A stretch of 34,951 bases of DNA, taken from an uncultured Mycoplasmatota bacterium (GTDB lineage Bacteria > Bacillota_I > Bacilli_A > RF39 > UBA660). The position numbers were made by a program, and so were the translations under genes. Shown here piece after piece: positions 15,389 to 22,988 of the stretch (positions within the stretch are counted from its first letter, which is position 1; every line of letters starts with the position of its first letter). The stretch lies in NCBI GenBank assembly GCA_937944975.1, contig CALEBF010000009.1:1-34951 (forward strand), read 5' to 3'. The notes beneath the pieces were generated by a model. That model made no database searches. It saw only the letters and a program-made list of their open reading frames with translations, and was not told the DNA's origin.

Positions 15389-16510
15389 CTAATTGTGTAA
15401 ATGTTCATATTGTTGTTCTAATACCTTTAAAAATATTTTGATCTCTTCTTCTGTCGTATCGCTTGAAATACTAACGCGCATGCTTGTATTCGCAACCTCT
15501 TCTGCTTTGGTTAATGCATATACAGGAATGGACATTCCAGAGCCTTTCGAACAAGCTGTTTTCGTCGATATGAAAATGTCGTGTTCTTCAAGAGCATGTA
15601 ACATCGTCTCTGGTTTCACTCCAACAACGCTGAAATTGACAATATGTGGAATACACGCATCTGTATGATTCACGATAATTCCATCGATTTTTTCTAACCC
15701 TTCACAAAGCTGATGCGAGTATTTTTTCACCCGTTCATATTTAGAATTTAAGTCCCCCAAGGCTAATCGCAATGCTTTTGCTAAACTGACGATCAAAGGT
15801 AGTGCGGGAGTTCCACTGCGATATACAGTCGTACTTTTTCCACCGTAGATCATCGGTTCCAATTCTATCTTATCTTTTTTTACAAGACATCCAATTCCCT
15901 TTAATCCATAAAACTTATGTGCGGAAAAAGAAACTAGATCGACATTCGTAAGCGGAATCTCTACTTTTCCTATACTCTGTGTCATGTCGACATGGAAAAA
16001 GCACTTTGGATACGATTTCAAAAGATTTCCGATTTGTTCGATCGGCTGTAAAATTCCAATCTCACTCGATACGCTTGCAATACTGACAAGTATTGTATCA
16101 TCCCTGATCATATCCGCTAATGCTACGATGTCTACTTGCCCGTTTTTTAAAAGCGGTGCATAATCGATTTCATACCCTAGTTTTTTTAAGTACTCACACG
16201 GTTCTGTCACAGAAGAATGTTCTAGTTGTGTCGTAATAATATGTTTTCCTCGATTTCGGTATTTACGAGCAATTCCGAGAATTGCTAAATTGTTCGATTC
16301 ACTCGAGCCACTCGTATAAATAATTTCACTCGATTTTACATTTAATAAATCGGCAATTTGCTTCGTAGCCGCATCCATCAAATGTTTCGACTTCATTCCT
16401 AGAGAATGTAATGAATTTGGATTTCCTATATAATTTCGAGCTGTATCATAAAAACTTTTTAAAACTTCTTCCCTCACAGGTGTAGTCGCAGAATAATCTA
16501 AATATATCAT
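15389..16510 (-). CDS. Cysteine desulfurase, NifS/IscS family
   Basis: A 373-residue PLP enzyme that takes sulfur from cysteine to a persulfide for Fe-S clusters or thio-modification of tRNA. 'IYLDYSATTPV' at the N-terminus, 'TSGSSESNNLA', the PLP-binding lysine K199 in 'SFSAHKFYGLKGIG' and the catalytic C320 in 'STKTACSKGSG' are all present. The cysteine loop is of the longer IscS/NifS type. ATG 16510 is chosen over an upstream TTG because 'IYLDYSATTP' is the family N-terminus and GGTGATC precedes it. No iscU, sufU, thiI or mnmA is adjacent, so its sulfur acceptor cannot be deduced. Confidence 0.93.
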   Translation of the reverse strand: MIYLDYSATTPVREEVLKSFYDTARNYIGNPNSLHSLGMKSKHLMDAATKQIADLLNVKSSEIIYTSGSSESNNLAILGIARKYRNRGKHIITTQLEHSSVTEPCEYLKKLGYEIDYAPLLKNGQVDIVALADMIRDDTILVSIASVSSEIGILQPIEQIGNLLKSYPKCFFHVDMTQSIGKVEIPLTNVDLVSFSAHKFYGLKGIGCLVKKDKIELEPMIYGGKSTTVYRSGTPALPLIVSLAKALRLALGDLNSKYERVKKYSHQLCEGLEKIDGIIVNHTDACIPHIVNFSVVGVKPETMLHALEEHDIFISTKTACSKGSGMSIPVYALTKAEEVANTSMRVSISSDTTEEEIKIFLKVLEQQYEHLHN

Positions 16511-16557
16511 AATGATCACCACTGTTATTGTACCAAATTTACGTATAACATGCCACA

Positions 16558-16577
16558 AAAAAAGCGCAAAAGCGCTT
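16558..16577 (-). terminator. Terminator of the cvpA-trxA-DUF1653 unit
   Basis: Minus-strand AAGCGC/GCGCTT with tetraloop TTTT (16562-16577), then a T run. Confidence 0.88.
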
Positions 16578-16794
16578 ATTCTACTTCTTCAAAACGATAC
16601 TTCTGTTTGATATCAGGATACTTTTCATGATCCACTTCCGATAGAAACATTTCACATGGCCTTGCCCAAATCTGATCTCCATGCTGATAGATGACAAGAT
16701 CTTCCATCGTCTCTGTATGTTTCGCAATCGCAAGAACTTTTATGATATTTCCCTTAAAATGGCGATATGTTCCATTTACCTTTATCTCTCTCAT
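16576..16794 (-). CDS. DUF1653 family protein
   Basis: A 72-residue protein beginning 'REIKVNGTYRHFKGNIIKVL' with 'EDLVIYQHGDQIWARPCEMF', the typical DUF1653 pattern of a small SH3-like beta protein (G-x-Y-R-H-F-K-G and V-Y...ARP..MF). The function is unknown. It is the last gene of cvpA-trxA-DUF1653, 8 bases after trxA, with AGGTGACAG as RBS. Confidence 0.88.
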   Translation of the reverse strand: MREIKVNGTYRHFKGNIIKVLAIAKHTETMEDLVIYQHGDQIWARPCEMFLSEVDHEKYPDIKQKYRFEEVE

Positions 16795-16802
16795 ACTGTC
16801 AC

Positions 16803-17114
16803 CTATTTATTTTCTTCTATCCACTGCGTCAATAAAGGTTCTGGCATATATCCTGTTTTTTTAGACACTTCTTTTCCGTCCTTAAATAAAATCATCGTTG
16901 GTACACTCATGATTCCAAAAGAACGTGCAATATCCATTGCTTCATCGATATCAACCTTTACAATTTTCACTTCGCTTCTCGTACTAGCGATCTCTTCTAA
17001 AACTGGTCCTAACATTTTACAAGGACCACACCAAGTTGCAAAGAAATCAACTAATACATATCCTTCCTTCGTAAGATCGTGAAAATTATCGTTCGTCGCG
17101 TGTAATATTTCCAT
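16803..17114 (-). CDS. trxA: Thioredoxin
   Basis: A 103-residue cytoplasmic thioredoxin with the classic active site WCGPC (Cys29 and Cys32), 'VDFFATWCGPCKML', cis-Pro in 'GIMSVPTMILFKDG' and full family length. It is a general dithiol reductant for ribonucleotide reductase, methionine sulfoxide reductase and other targets. The ATG overlaps the cvpA stop by one base (TAATG), so translation is coupled. Confidence 0.97.
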   Translation of the reverse strand: MEILHATNDNFHDLTKEGYVLVDFFATWCGPCKMLGPVLEEIASTRSEVKIVKVDIDEAMDIARSFGIMSVPTMILFKDGKEVSKKTGYMPEPLLTQWIEENK

Positions 17115-17833
17115 TATTTTTCCTCCTTCTTATATTTATCCAACACTTCTTCTACTCCATCTAATTTCAGTTTATCATGCTCGATTAAAGTCTCTACTGA
17201 ATCCACATCAGTAATGTGGTATTTTAAGAACAAATCAAGCGTCTCTAAATTAAATTGATTTGCGTCTGTCTCCTCTTCATATTTATCCTTCAACGAAGCA
17301 AACTCTTCAAACATCTTTAAATTATCGGATACTATATTTGATAATACTGGAGTGTGTTTTAATAGTGCTCCATAAAACTTCGATCCTGTAAAATCGAGAT
17401 TAAAAGCAGGTGTCGATAGAATAAAAAGTCCGATAAATACGAACACCAAATATTCCAAAGCCCCAAAAATTGCTCCCAATATTTTAGATGGAATTCCTAA
17501 AATAATCGTCAGTTTTAACACTGTCTCTAAGACATCTGTTGCAAACAACACAACTTTAAAAACGACTACTAGGATACTTACCATGATTAAAAAAGCTATC
17601 ATTTCGTAAAGTGCGATATTTAAAACAGTTACTCCTTTGAGAGCACCACCAAATTCAAAAAACGGTAAATATTGATAGAAAAATTGCGATACATACCCTT
17701 TTAAGAAAAAGGCTAATATAAATATCAAAAGAACTCCAGCAAAAGAAACGAATTGTGAAAAAAAGCCGTGTTTCCATCCAAGTAATGCTCCGAATGCTAG
17801 AATAATCAAGATTATAACATCTATAAAATTCAT
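17114..17833 (-). CDS. CvpA family membrane protein
   Basis: A 239-residue protein with four hydrophobic segments in the first 165 residues and an acidic, probably cytoplasmic, C-terminal helix region. 'NFIDVIILIILAFGALLGWK' followed by 'HGFFSQ' at the N-terminus is the CvpA pattern (D-x-x-x...G...G..G). CvpA was named for colicin V production; related Firmicute proteins such as YshB are of unclear function. It is the first gene of a unit with trxA and a DUF1653 gene. The promoter is TTGACT-18-TATAAT and the RBS AGAGGATGG. Confidence 0.88.
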   Translation of the reverse strand: MNFIDVIILIILAFGALLGWKHGFFSQFVSFAGVLLIFILAFFLKGYVSQFFYQYLPFFEFGGALKGVTVLNIALYEMIAFLIMVSILVVVFKVVLFATDVLETVLKLTIILGIPSKILGAIFGALEYLVFVFIGLFILSTPAFNLDFTGSKFYGALLKHTPVLSNIVSDNLKMFEEFASLKDKYEEETDANQFNLETLDLFLKYHITDVDSVETLIEHDKLKLDGVEEVLDKYKKEEK

Positions 17834-17854
17834 ATACCCATCCTCTCTAGTAAA

Positions 17855-17884
17855 ATTATATTACACTTCTACTATAAAAGTCAA
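17855..17884 (-). promoter_or_regulatory. Promoter of cvpA-trxA-DUF1653
   Basis: Minus-strand TTGACT (17879-17884), 18-base spacer, TATAAT (17855-17860). Confidence 0.8.
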
Positions 17885-17934
17885 AACATTTTCTTCTTTC
17901 TATTTTTATGATAAAATGGGTGTGGTGATGAATT

Positions 17935-18897
17935 GTGACAATAACATTAAAAGTGAGTGAAAATACAAAGCAAAAGATGATTGAATACTTTGCAGATAAA
18001 AAAAGGCCTAAGACTCCTGCTTACGCAGTATTTCAAGCTGATGAAGCCGATACTGTCATAACTTTATACGAGTCTGGAAAAGCTGTATTTCAAGGAGTCA
18101 GTGCCGATATCGACGCAGCAATGTGGAGAACAGTCGAGCAAAACCTAAATCCTGGAAAGAAAATAGAAGAGACAAATAGCGATAAAAAAGAAAAAAAAGA
18201 TAAGAAGGAAGTTTCTCCTGAACAAGCAAGATTAGAAAAAAAAGTTTACCAATCTAGTAGCATTGGAAGCGACGAAGTTGGAACCGGTGACTATTTCGGT
18301 CCTATCGTCGTTACCGCTGCATATGTAGCAAAAGAAAACATTCCTTTTCTAGAAGAACTAGGTGTCAAAGACTCTAAGAAATTAAGCGATGAAAAAATAC
18401 TCGACATCGTTCCAAAACTCATCAAGAAAATCCCTTATTATAGTATCGTTCTTTCAAATGAAAAATATAATTTACATCGAAATGAAGATATCAATATGAA
18501 CAAGATGAAAGCGATCTTACATAATCAAGCACTCGCACACTTAATCAATGAACAAACAAATATCGATTATGTCGTCGTAGACCAGTTTGCGAAACCATAC
18601 GTTTATTACAACTATTTAAAAGATGCTGGAAACGTCGTAAGAAATATTACATTTATGACCAAAGCTGAGGACAAATGCCTCTCCGTTGCTTGCGCATCTT
18701 TAATTAGTCGTTTTATCTTCCTAAAAGAATTCCGTAAATTAGAAGATAAAGTAGATGCATTTTTGCCAAAAGGTGCTGGAGAAAAAGTAGACGAAGTGGC
18801 TCTTCGTCTCGTAAAAAAACATGGCATTGAAATATTAAACGAAATTGCAAAACTAAATTTTAAAAACACAGAAAAAATTAAACAACAATTAAAATAG
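17935..18897 (+). CDS. rnhC: Ribonuclease HIII
   Basis: A 320-residue RNase H of the HIII type, which removes RNA from RNA/DNA hybrids. The N-terminal TBP-like substrate-binding domain (about 1-85, with 'RPKTPAYAVFQADEADTVITLYESGKAVFQG') is characteristic of HIII rather than HII. A Lys/Glu-rich linker precedes the catalytic domain, which has 'SIGSDEVGTGDYFGPIVV' (catalytic Asp-Glu), 'VKDSKKLSD', 'DYVVVDQF' (Asp) and 'TKAEDKCLSVACAS' (acidic residue). The GTG start is chosen for its GGTGAT RBS; the ATG at 17928 is out of frame. TGATAAAAT upstream is an extended -10. The metallopeptidase gene follows 14 bases later. Confidence 0.95.
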   Translation: MTITLKVSENTKQKMIEYFADKKRPKTPAYAVFQADEADTVITLYESGKAVFQGVSADIDAAMWRTVEQNLNPGKKIEETNSDKKEKKDKKEVSPEQARLEKKVYQSSSIGSDEVGTGDYFGPIVVTAAYVAKENIPFLEELGVKDSKKLSDEKILDIVPKLIKKIPYYSIVLSNEKYNLHRNEDINMNKMKAILHNQALAHLINEQTNIDYVVVDQFAKPYVYYNYLKDAGNVVRNITFMTKAEDKCLSVACASLISRFIFLKEFRKLEDKVDAFLPKGAGEKVDEVALRLVKKHGIEILNEIAKLNFKNTEKIKQQLK

Positions 18898-18911
18898 AAA
18901 GAGGAATTATT

Positions 18912-20165
18912 TTGAAACAATATTTTGATGAATATAAAAAAGTAATCGATGGAGCTATAGATCAAGATGTCATTCGATCTTGTATGGAGATGATCCATAA
19001 AAGCACACGATTAACCGCAGAAGAAAAAGAAAAACTATTATTACAAGCCCAACTGAAATCAAATGAATTTTCAAGTTCAGATAAAACATTTGGAAAACCC
19101 AAAAAATTTTTAAAACAACTTTTAAAATATGCGATTGCAATCAATGTCGTAACGGCTTCTGGTCAGAGTGCTTTACTAACTTATACCAACTATCGAGCAA
19201 CAGGTACACTCTTAAGCCCTTTTAACTTACAAAACTTATCTTCAAAGCCAATTTCTGTTACAAAATGGGAATCAGATTACGAACTACAACAAGAACTACA
19301 AGAATTATTACAAGAAAACAAACGAATTCCACCGGAATATTATCAAACTATTACGGATATCATCACCACCGCAAATAAAGATGCATCATTTGATCTAGAA
19401 TATGCAACTAAAAAATTAAGTTCCATCAAAATCAACGAAGTAGACAACATCCAAGGCCCAGAAGCATATTATGTAGAACAGACGGGACTTTGTAACATTT
19501 TAGGTAACTATATCGTACTTGCTAAAGATAAGACGGAAGTCATAACACATGAATTAGAACATGCAATCACTCCATCATTCAAAGACAAGTGGGCAGAAGA
19601 AGCGATCACCACTTACCGTAGCAATTTATTATATCGCGATAATCAAGGATATTTTTACACGATGCTCGCTGTTGAAATGGTGGCCGAAATCATTGGTCCA
19701 AATGCAATTTTAGCAAGCAATAATACAGGAAGTTTAGAACCTATTAAAAATGCTTTATATGAACGGCTTCAGGATGAAGGAAAAGTAGAACAGGTTTTAA
19801 ATCACATAAAAAATACATATGAAAATGTAGATATAACCCCTCCTGATTTCTATAAAACGGATGATGAATTCAAAAACAATCAGGATTTTCAAACACTATT
19901 AAAAAATATGAGTTCGACATATGTCTTTATCAATGATGAATTGTGCAGATATCAATATGTGAAAAATCCACTTCCTTATGGTATACCAACTCATTTTTCC
20001 ATTTACTCTTTTGGAGAAGATGGTCGTACTCTTCTTTATGATACTATCTATGAAAACGATCCTGCATTTGAGATATTTCAAAATACAAATTTCCTAGAAC
20101 AAAACCTAATTCGTACGGCAGATGGAACTTACCAACTAGAGTCCATACAAAAAACATACTACTAA
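18912..20165 (+). CDS. Putative zinc metallopeptidase of the HExxH/gluzincin type
   Basis: A 417-residue protein I do not recognise as a named family. It contains HELEH (residues 213-217) followed by 'KWAEEAITTY' (226-235), matching the pattern HExxH...W-x-x-E-A/G-x-x-x-Y of peptidase-MA proteins, so E230 is the likely third zinc ligand. A helical, Lys/Glu/Gln-rich N-terminal part (1-65) precedes a weakly hydrophobic stretch (about 66-90) that may be a membrane or signal-anchor segment. The C-terminal 180 residues are without recognisable motifs. The start is TTG at 18912, with GAGG seven bases upstream and a 14-base gap from rnhC, suggesting co-transcription. Activity and substrate are unknown. 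Confidence 0.68.
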   Translation: MKQYFDEYKKVIDGAIDQDVIRSCMEMIHKSTRLTAEEKEKLLLQAQLKSNEFSSSDKTFGKPKKFLKQLLKYAIAINVVTASGQSALLTYTNYRATGTLLSPFNLQNLSSKPISVTKWESDYELQQELQELLQENKRIPPEYYQTITDIITTANKDASFDLEYATKKLSSIKINEVDNIQGPEAYYVEQTGLCNILGNYIVLAKDKTEVITHELEHAITPSFKDKWAEEAITTYRSNLLYRDNQGYFYTMLAVEMVAEIIGPNAILASNNTGSLEPIKNALYERLQDEGKVEQVLNHIKNTYENVDITPPDFYKTDDEFKNNQDFQTLLKNMSSTYVFINDELCRYQYVKNPLPYGIPTHFSIYSFGEDGRTLLYDTIYENDPAFEIFQNTNFLEQNLIRTADGTYQLESIQKTYY

Positions 20166-20197
20166 AAAACCACTTTAATTCTAGTGGTTTTCTTTTT
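20166..20197. terminator. Bidirectional terminator between the metallopeptidase gene and murC
   Basis: AAAACCACT/AGTGGTTTT stem with an 8-base loop. CTTTTT follows on the plus strand, and a T-rich TTTTTTAG follows on the minus strand. It overlaps the final codons of murC. Confidence 0.85.
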
Positions 20198-21509
20198 CGT
20201 CTTCTAATCTTTTTTCGATTTTTTCTTTTAATGCATCTTCCAGTACAGACAAATCATTGGGACTCATAAATAGAATCACTGCATCGCGATACTGTAATAA
20301 TTCATCTGCATCTTCCATTTTAATTGGTGCCCCATGCTCTAGTTTGTCGATAATAAGATCAGATGTAACATCAGGAAAATCTTCCTGTTTTTCTCTCGCA
20401 GGGTGAATTTCCATCGCATATGACATATCGGCAAGATTCATAGCTTCTGCAAAACCTTCTGCAAATTCTTTCGTACGAGAAAAAGTATGTGGCTGAAATA
20501 CTGTAACCAACTTCTTATTTGGGTATTTTTGTTTTGCCGCCTTGATCGTCGCACGCACTTCCGTCGGATGATGTCCATAGTCATCGATTAAGACCACATC
20601 TCCAAGCACTGTTTCTGTGAAACGTCTCTTAGCTCCTTGATGGGTCTTTAATACCTTCGATACTTCTTTTGCTTCCATACGTTCATAATAACAAACTGCA
20701 ATAACAGCAAGTGTATTGAGTAGCATATGTTTTCCAAAGAATGGGACATCAAAATAGCCATAGTAATTTCCCTCGACAAAGACTTCAAAAGAAATTCCAT
20801 TCTCATGATACTCTACATTCTTCGCTAAAATATCATTGTCGTCATCTAATCCATAATAGAAAATTGGACGATTTACCTCTAATGCATGTGTATATGGATC
20901 GTCTCCACAAGCGATTACCATCTTCTCCGCTTTATTTGCAAATGATTGATAAGCATCGATTACATCGTCGATGTCTTTAAAATAATCGACATGATCTAAT
21001 TCGATATTCGTAATGATCGCATACGTTGGCGTATAAGCTAGGAAATGTCTTTGATATTCACAAGATTCTAATACGAAATAAGGATTGTCTTTCGCCGCAT
21101 ATCCTGTTCCATCACCAATCAAATAATTTGCTCCTTTTAATTCCCCTAATACGTGAGCAAGCATCGCTGTCGTCGTCGTTTTTCCATGGCAACCTGCGAC
21201 ACAAATCGTATCAAACTTCTTCGTTAATTTTCCTACCATCTCTTGATAGGTAAAAATTGGAAGTCGAAGTTCTTCTGCCTTCTTTACTTCCGGATGCTCT
21301 TCTCCAAACGTATTTCCTTTTACGATAAACATTCCCTCTTTAATATTATCCTCTGAAAATGGCAAAATAGGGATATTTAGTTCTTCTAATCCTACTTGAG
21401 TAAAAAAATGTTCTTCTACATCACTTCCCTGCACTTGATAGCCTAATCTATGCATAATTTGTGCGAGTGCACTCATTCCTGATCCTTTAATTCCGATAAA
21501 ATGATACAT
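20181..21509 (-). CDS. murC: UDP-N-acetylmuramate--L-alanine ligase
   Basis: A 442-residue cytoplasmic ligase that adds L-Ala to UDP-MurNAc in the first amino-acid step of peptidoglycan synthesis. 'FIGIKGSGMSALAQIMHRLG' is the N-terminal nucleotide-sugar site. 'CVAGCHGKTTTTAMLAHVL' is the ATP-binding P-loop. 'ELDHVDYFKD' and the C-terminal 'LIDDYGHHPTEVRATI' and 'FQPHTFSRT' are MurC blocks. The length is typical. GGAGCGTGAT is the RBS and TAGGCA-17-TATAAT the promoter. It stands alone and is not in a dcw cluster. Confidence 0.97.
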   Translation of the reverse strand: MYHFIGIKGSGMSALAQIMHRLGYQVQGSDVEEHFFTQVGLEELNIPILPFSEDNIKEGMFIVKGNTFGEEHPEVKKAEELRLPIFTYQEMVGKLTKKFDTICVAGCHGKTTTTAMLAHVLGELKGANYLIGDGTGYAAKDNPYFVLESCEYQRHFLAYTPTYAIITNIELDHVDYFKDIDDVIDAYQSFANKAEKMVIACGDDPYTHALEVNRPIFYYGLDDDNDILAKNVEYHENGISFEVFVEGNYYGYFDVPFFGKHMLLNTLAVIAVCYYERMEAKEVSKVLKTHQGAKRRFTETVLGDVVLIDDYGHHPTEVRATIKAAKQKYPNKKLVTVFQPHTFSRTKEFAEGFAEAMNLADMSYAMEIHPAREKQEDFPDVTSDLIIDKLEHGAPIKMEDADELLQYRDAVILFMSPNDLSVLEDALKEKIEKRLEDEKENH

Positions 21510-21529
21510 CTTATCACGCTCCTATTACT

Positions 21530-21558
21530 ATTATATCTCAAATTTATAAGAATGCCTA
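21530..21558 (-). promoter_or_regulatory. Promoter of murC
   Basis: Minus-strand TATAAT (21530-21535) with TAGGCA (21553-21558) 17 bases upstream. Confidence 0.65.
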
Positions 21559-21579
21559 TCCTATTGTAAATAGTTTGAC

Positions 21580-21604
21580 AAAAAAGAAGAGAATTTTCTC
21601 TTCT
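21580..21604 (-). terminator. Terminator of the M23 peptidase gene
   Basis: Minus-strand AGAAGAGAA/TTCTCTTCT (9 bp, tight AA loop) followed by TTTTTG. It overlaps the stop codon. Confidence 0.88.
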
Positions 21605-22880
21605 AGTAGATTGTTGTACGATTTGAGAAAGGATCCGTCTTTCCTCCCGTCCATGGGAAGTTGACTGTTTCGCGCGGATCGTAAGTATGACTCAAATACG
21701 CATTCCAACTCGTATAATCGACTAAATAGTGTCCTTTGGCCATACCAAAGTGAAGATGTTGTGCTTCCGAACATTTATCCCACCATTCTGTCGCTGGATT
21801 TCCACCCATAATTCCAATCTGAGTCGTTGCAGATACCATTTGACCTACACTTACACTAATTGATCTCAAATGAGAATACTCTGTCGTATATTTTTTCCCA
21901 TTGATCGTATGGATAACGAATACCATATTTCCACCACAACTAGAACGTCTCGTAATTCCAATAACCATTCCAGGAGCAGATGCATAAACTGGAACTGTTC
22001 CTGTTTGTGACACGTCGATCGCAGCATGTAATTGGCAACCTGTAATCGCTATGCATCGATATCCATACTCGCTCGTTACGGCTCCTGAAATAATCGGACG
22101 TAAGAACGTGGTATCAGCAGAATAGTTCGGTGGGAGTAAAGTCCCTCCACCGCCACTTGATCCAGCATTGTTATTGGCCTGTGACAAAATACGATTTTGA
22201 CAAGCATTTACATCCTCGTTTTCTCCACAACCTTTGCTTGCCCACATATTGATAGATTCTTTTTGCATACGGATTTGATCTTTAATATCTACTTTAATCG
22301 TCGCAATTTCCTCTAGATGATCTTTCATCTTTTTATTTTCTTCTTCTAGTTTTGCCTTCTGTTCATTTAATTGTTTTTGCTTTTCATCTAATTCTTTTTG
22401 TTTCTTTTCGTTTTCATCTATCATGTCTTCATATTCTTTTGTTAACGAATCATTATAAGCTGCAAGTTGCTCCGATACAGACATACGATAGATAAAATCT
22501 GTAAAATCTTGTGCTCCTAAAGCATACTCTAAATATGCATTTTCACCATTTGATATCTGCATAAAACTAATAATGCTTTTGATTTCTTTTTCCTTCTCTT
22601 TGATTTGTTTTTGTAAAGTCTCGATCTCTTCTTTCTTCTTTTGGATGTCTGCCTCTAATGTTCTAATCGATTCTTGAATACTAGCAATCGTCGTCTCATT
22701 TTGATCTATTTTACCTTGGGTTTCTTTTTCTTCTTGTTGTTGTGCCTGGTATTGCGCTTCCAACTGATTTACTTTTGCACGCATCTCTGCTAAAGTCTCT
22801 GCATGCACCTCTTCTTGTGGAATAACAATGATTGTACATAAAAGAACCATGCATAATATAAAACTAATTCCTTTTTTCAT
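21603..22880 (-). CDS. EnvC-like murein hydrolase with coiled coil and M23 peptidase domain
   Basis: A 425-residue secreted protein. It has a signal peptide (about 1-27, ending V-H-A), two long Lys/Glu/Gln-rich coiled-coil stretches (about 31-105 and 145-210), and a Gly/Ser linker with a Cys pair (C218, C227). The C-terminal M23 LytM domain (about 260-395) has zinc ligands H285 and D289 ('LHAAID'), H337 ('YSHL') and H375/H377 ('HLHFG') all present, so the peptidase should be active. Three further cysteines near the active site (C276, C282, C315) are unusual for M23 and may form disulfides. The architecture is that of EnvC or PcsB-like division hydrolases. TGGTATAAT (22904-22912) is the extended -10. 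Confidence 0.93.
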   Translation of the reverse strand: MKKGISFILCMVLLCTIIVIPQEEVHAETLAEMRAKVNQLEAQYQAQQQEEKETQGKIDQNETTIASIQESIRTLEADIQKKKEEIETLQKQIKEKEKEIKSIISFMQISNGENAYLEYALGAQDFTDFIYRMSVSEQLAAYNDSLTKEYEDMIDENEKKQKELDEKQKQLNEQKAKLEEENKKMKDHLEEIATIKVDIKDQIRMQKESINMWASKGCGENEDVNACQNRILSQANNNAGSSGGGGTLLPPNYSADTTFLRPIISGAVTSEYGYRCIAITGCQLHAAIDVSQTGTVPVYASAPGMVIGITRRSSCGGNMVFVIHTINGKKYTTEYSHLRSISVSVGQMVSATTQIGIMGGNPATEWWDKCSEAQHLHFGMAKGHYLVDYTSWNAYLSHTYDPRETVNFPWTGGKTDPFSNRTTIY

Positions 22881-22903
22881 GTATCCACCTACCTTCTTAT
22901 AAG

Positions 22904-22912
22904 ATTATACCA
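22904..22912 (-). promoter_or_regulatory. Extended -10 of the M23 peptidase gene
   Basis: Minus-strand TGGTATAAT about 24 bases before the ATG, with GTAGGTGG as RBS. No clear -35. Confidence 0.6.
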
Positions 22913-22959
22913 TATTCCGACAATCTTTGAAATAGTTACTACATCAAAATTGTAAAGTT

Positions 22960-22988
22960 AAAAAAAGAAAATCCTCTATTTGATTTTC
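22960..22988 (-). terminator. Terminator of the HA-repeat protein gene
   Basis: Minus-strand GAAAATC/GATTTTC (22982-22988 with 22967-22973), 8-base loop, followed by six T. Confidence 0.8.
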
